A stretch of 64,000 nucleotides of DNA, taken from contig DDEU01000034.1 of the NCBI GenBank assembly GCA_002336815.1, positions 149,169-213,168 on the forward strand. Reading direction: 5' to 3'. Positions 61,795 to 64,000 of this stretch are shown here, piece by piece. The position numbers were made by a program, and so were the translations under genes. Position 1 is the first letter of the stretch. Each line of letters opens with the position of its first letter. Source of the stretch: Chitinophagaceae bacterium UBA1946 (lineage in GTDB: Bacteria > Bacteroidota > Bacteroidia > Chitinophagales > Chitinophagaceae). The notes under the pieces were generated by a model. It was given only the letters and a program-made list of their open reading frames with translations, ran no database searches and was not told the DNA's origin.

Positions 61795-61802
61795 CAAAAT
61801 TA
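61795..61802 (-). promoter_or_regulatory. -7 promoter box of the Crp/Fnr-type gene
   Basis: Minus strand TAATTTTG, an exact TAnnTTTG match, with a TTG about 15 bases further upstream. It lies 5 nt before the chosen ATG, giving an almost leaderless transcript. Confidence 0.5.
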
Positions 61803-61923
61803 GCAATAGTTATGTTGCAATGAAGCTTTTCCACTTCTACTATTGAGACTTACTTCACAGGTGCGAAATGCATCGTTTTAAAGGAAGGAAAAATTGAAGA
61901 CGATTGATTAGCGATGGAGAAAA

Positions 61924-63714
61924 TTATTTAAGCATCATTATAACAGACAATTCAAAACCTTGTCCGGGCGAAGAACGGATACTAACTTCTCCGTCAAAAA
62001 GAGAAGCCCTTGCTTTGATATTCATCAACCCAATACCTGCTGTCTTTTCTGACGCATCAAAGCCTATCCCATCATCTTTCATTAACAGTGACAGGTTCTG
62101 ATGATCCTGAACAATTTTCAACAATACGAAGGAGGCTTTTGAGTATTTAAGAATATTATTGAACTGCTCCTGGATAATTCGATAAACAGTGAGTCTAAGT
62201 TTTTCAGATAGCATCTCCTCATCCAGCCCGGTAGTTTCCATATTAATTTTTATTCCGCTGGTACTTGTTGTGTTGTATGCAATTTTTTCGATAGCCTCCT
62301 TCAGGGTAGTTTTCTCCAGAAACGGAGCAATCATAGAATGAGACAAATTTCTGATCTCATCAATGGCGGATATAATCATCTGATTCGTTTGCTGCAAGTA
62401 TGAATAACCTGATCCCGAAATGTCCTTTTCTTTTATCATAGAAAGAAACAGGCGGGAGCTAACCAATATTTGCTGAATATTATCATGCAATTCCCGGCCA
62501 ATTTCCTGGCGTTCGTTTTCTTCTGCAGTTATAACAGCATCAGTGATCGCTAAATGTCTTTCCATTCTTTCTCTTTCAAGCTGATTTTCTAACAGCTTTC
62601 TTTCTGTGATATCTGTACACGCAAGCACAAGACCAAATATATCTTTATCATCATTGGGAATGGGAAAAAGTCTTATTTGATACCATAAGGTGGATTTGTT
62701 TTCAAGCTCATACGTCGTTTCAAATGTTATTTGTTCTCCTTTTACAGCTCGCTGCACCCTGTCTGCGAAAAGGACTTTCCTGTCTGCTGTAAGAAAATCA
62801 TGAATATTGTCTCCTGTTGCCAGATTCCAACAAAATACCTTTCTGACATAATCGGCTGCCCGGTGATTAAAAAGCAGTATTGACAAGTCGGATTCTAGTA
62901 ATAGATAGGCCGTATCCGTAGTGTCAAATACCGTGCGGAGTTTGGCCTCTGTTCTTAGCAGCGTATCTTGGGTGATTTTGTGCTGCTCTATCTCCTTTAT
63001 CAATTTTGTATTGATAACTGTCAGTTCTTTTGTACGTTCTGCTACTTTATGTTCCAGCTCTTTTTTATCAAGGACCAGTTGTGATTTTGTTTGTTTAATT
63101 GCAGGCACTTCCACAATTTCCCAATTGCCTTTTCTTTTTGTCACAGCTATCTCGTGTACCTGCGATACATCAAATACTGCGTGCGCATCACATTTGTCAA
63201 GCGGATAGGTACAAAGAACGATCATACGCTGATCTTTGAGGCTGTTATTTAGGTTTCGCTCATAGTCCAGGAAATTCTTCCAGACGTCCCGGTCTAACCA
63301 GGACTCGTTACCGCTTACACGCATTCCGTCAAATCCATTATTCAATGACTTTCCAAGCTTTTGATACCAGCCATTGATAACAATGTCTGGTACAAATGTG
63401 TTATCCTTTAAATACCATTCAGCATGAGATAGTATGGTGATTTGTTCCTTTTTTTCATAGTTATCAAAATCAGGAATTTCCTTTCGCAATGCTTCGGATG
63501 CAATTGTAACAGTTATAGGATCTGAGGTTATCCAGAGACAAAATTCATTATTTATTAATCCGGCCTTGAAATAAGGGACGAGTATTTGTAGCAGGTCGTC
63601 TTTCGATTCAAAAAAATTACAAAAATGAGAGCCCCAGGGTAGTTCTCCAATAACTTCTATTCCGGAATTTCTGAGTCCGGTTTGAGAGCCCTGACCGGGT
63701 GAATCGTTGGGCAT
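61924..63714 (-). CDS. MEDS-PAS histidine kinase (NarL-type HisKA_3)
   Basis: 596 residues, no TM helix. The N-terminal MEDS-like sensory domain (about 20-195) shows GSHFCNFFESKDDLL, FVPDIVINGWYQKLG and VLCTYPLDKCDAHAVFDV. A coiled coil (about 212-256) leads to a PAS domain (about 257-375; ends VLACTDITERK), then a HisKA_3 dimerisation region with phosphoacceptor H410 (ERQEIGRELHDNIQQIL) and a HATPase_c domain (about 485-596; DDGIGF, GIGLMNIKARASLF). Kinases of this type normally act with LuxR/NarL-type response regulators; none is in the window. MEDS domains are thought to sense small compounds such as hydrocarbon derivatives in the cytoplasm. Reading-frame and length look complete. Confidence 0.9.
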   Translation of the reverse strand: MPNDSPGQGSQTGLRNSGIEVIGELPWGSHFCNFFESKDDLLQILVPYFKAGLINNEFCLWITSDPITVTIASEALRKEIPDFDNYEKKEQITILSHAEWYLKDNTFVPDIVINGWYQKLGKSLNNGFDGMRVSGNESWLDRDVWKNFLDYERNLNNSLKDQRMIVLCTYPLDKCDAHAVFDVSQVHEIAVTKRKGNWEIVEVPAIKQTKSQLVLDKKELEHKVAERTKELTVINTKLIKEIEQHKITQDTLLRTEAKLRTVFDTTDTAYLLLESDLSILLFNHRAADYVRKVFCWNLATGDNIHDFLTADRKVLFADRVQRAVKGEQITFETTYELENKSTLWYQIRLFPIPNDDKDIFGLVLACTDITERKLLENQLERERMERHLAITDAVITAEENERQEIGRELHDNIQQILVSSRLFLSMIKEKDISGSGYSYLQQTNQMIISAIDEIRNLSHSMIAPFLEKTTLKEAIEKIAYNTTSTSGIKINMETTGLDEEMLSEKLRLTVYRIIQEQFNNILKYSKASFVLLKIVQDHQNLSLLMKDDGIGFDASEKTAGIGLMNIKARASLFDGEVSIRSSPGQGFELSVIMMLK

Positions 63715-63863
63715 ATGAGAAATGTTTTCTTAAATATACCCTTTCTTTATCGTCAAGGCAGTTTTAATTTGCTTTATCGAATTCACAGATCCACCCATCC
63801 TAATGCTGAAGAACAGTCTGCCTGTTTATCATTGCCGCTAACGACCAGATATTAAAGCTGACT

Positions 63864-64000
63864 GGATATTCATAGCCTGTCAAGCCCGGAACGTCTGACC
63901 TATTTTGATTATAAAGTTGAAGTTACCAAATAGTTGCCGGGTAGAATTCCGTCAAGCCCGAACTGAAGATTGGCCGTGCAAACTGCCGATTGTTTCAACG
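63864..64000. repeat. Dispersed intergenic repeat, copy 2
   Basis: GGATATTCATAGCCTGTCAA and CCCGGAACGTCTGACC repeat the block at 58406-58442 with few changes, and CGTCAAGCCCGAACTGAAG shows a further partial internal copy. No gene is seen from 63715 to the window end. Confidence 0.5.

Noticed and set aside
1..64000. CRISPR arrays, rRNA or tRNA genes, transposases, prophage
   Set aside because: No regularly spaced repeats, no rRNA or tRNA folds and no transposase, integrase or phage genes were found on either strand.

Overview
The window looks like a chromosomal segment of a Bacteroidota bacterium, most likely family Chitinophagaceae. Supporting signs are promoter -7 boxes of the form TAnnTTTG, almost no Shine-Dalgarno sequences, secreted proteins with Bacteroidota-type signal peptides, FISUMP and ELWK-repeat surface proteins, and 8-TM fused MacB-type permeases ending in NPVKSLRTE. 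The family assignment is an inference, not a database result.

Left part (1-10.2 kb): a truncated two-domain peptide-type ABC ATPase, a YebC-family protein, a secreted ELWK-repeat protein between two copies of an intergenic repeat, a secreted short-repeat protein, a small membrane protein, then a TSUP transporter followed by moaA, moaD and moaE (molybdenum cofactor synthesis).

Centre (10.3-51 kb): one coherent export locus. A TolC-type outer-membrane protein and an ABC ATPase lie at the left end. Thirteen complete tandem permease genes of about 780-820 codons follow, all on the minus strand (12.8-45.0 kb). At the right end are a second ABC ATPase, a 72-aa secreted peptide, a MacA/HlyD-type adaptor and a 62-aa peptide gene. 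Facing away are an NtrC-type sigma-54 response regulator and a histidine kinase with two TM helices and a very short outer loop. Four minus-strand transcription starts in this locus share one promoter design that I read directly from the sequence: a sigma-54 -24/-12 element, 50-52 bp of spacer, then two 16-17 bp operator sites set 21-22 bp apart. They lie upstream of the 62-aa peptide, the adaptor, permease copy 7 and the ATPase-TolC pair. The proposed circuit is kinase, regulator, paired operators and sigma-54 promoters, then an adaptor/ATPase/TolC core shared by many interchangeable permeases. This is the most interesting system in the window.

Right part (51-64 kb): an acyltransferase-3 protein diverging from a double-FISUMP surface protein across an 18-bp palindrome, small enzymes (monooxygenase-like, GNAT), an FG-GAP repeat protein, DUF1801-like, cyclophilin-like and NTF2-like small proteins, two small hypothetical proteins, an A/T-rich SDR plus Crp/Fnr regulator pair, and a MEDS-PAS histidine kinase. 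Permease copies are numbered 1-13 from left to right; transcription runs from 13 towards 1.
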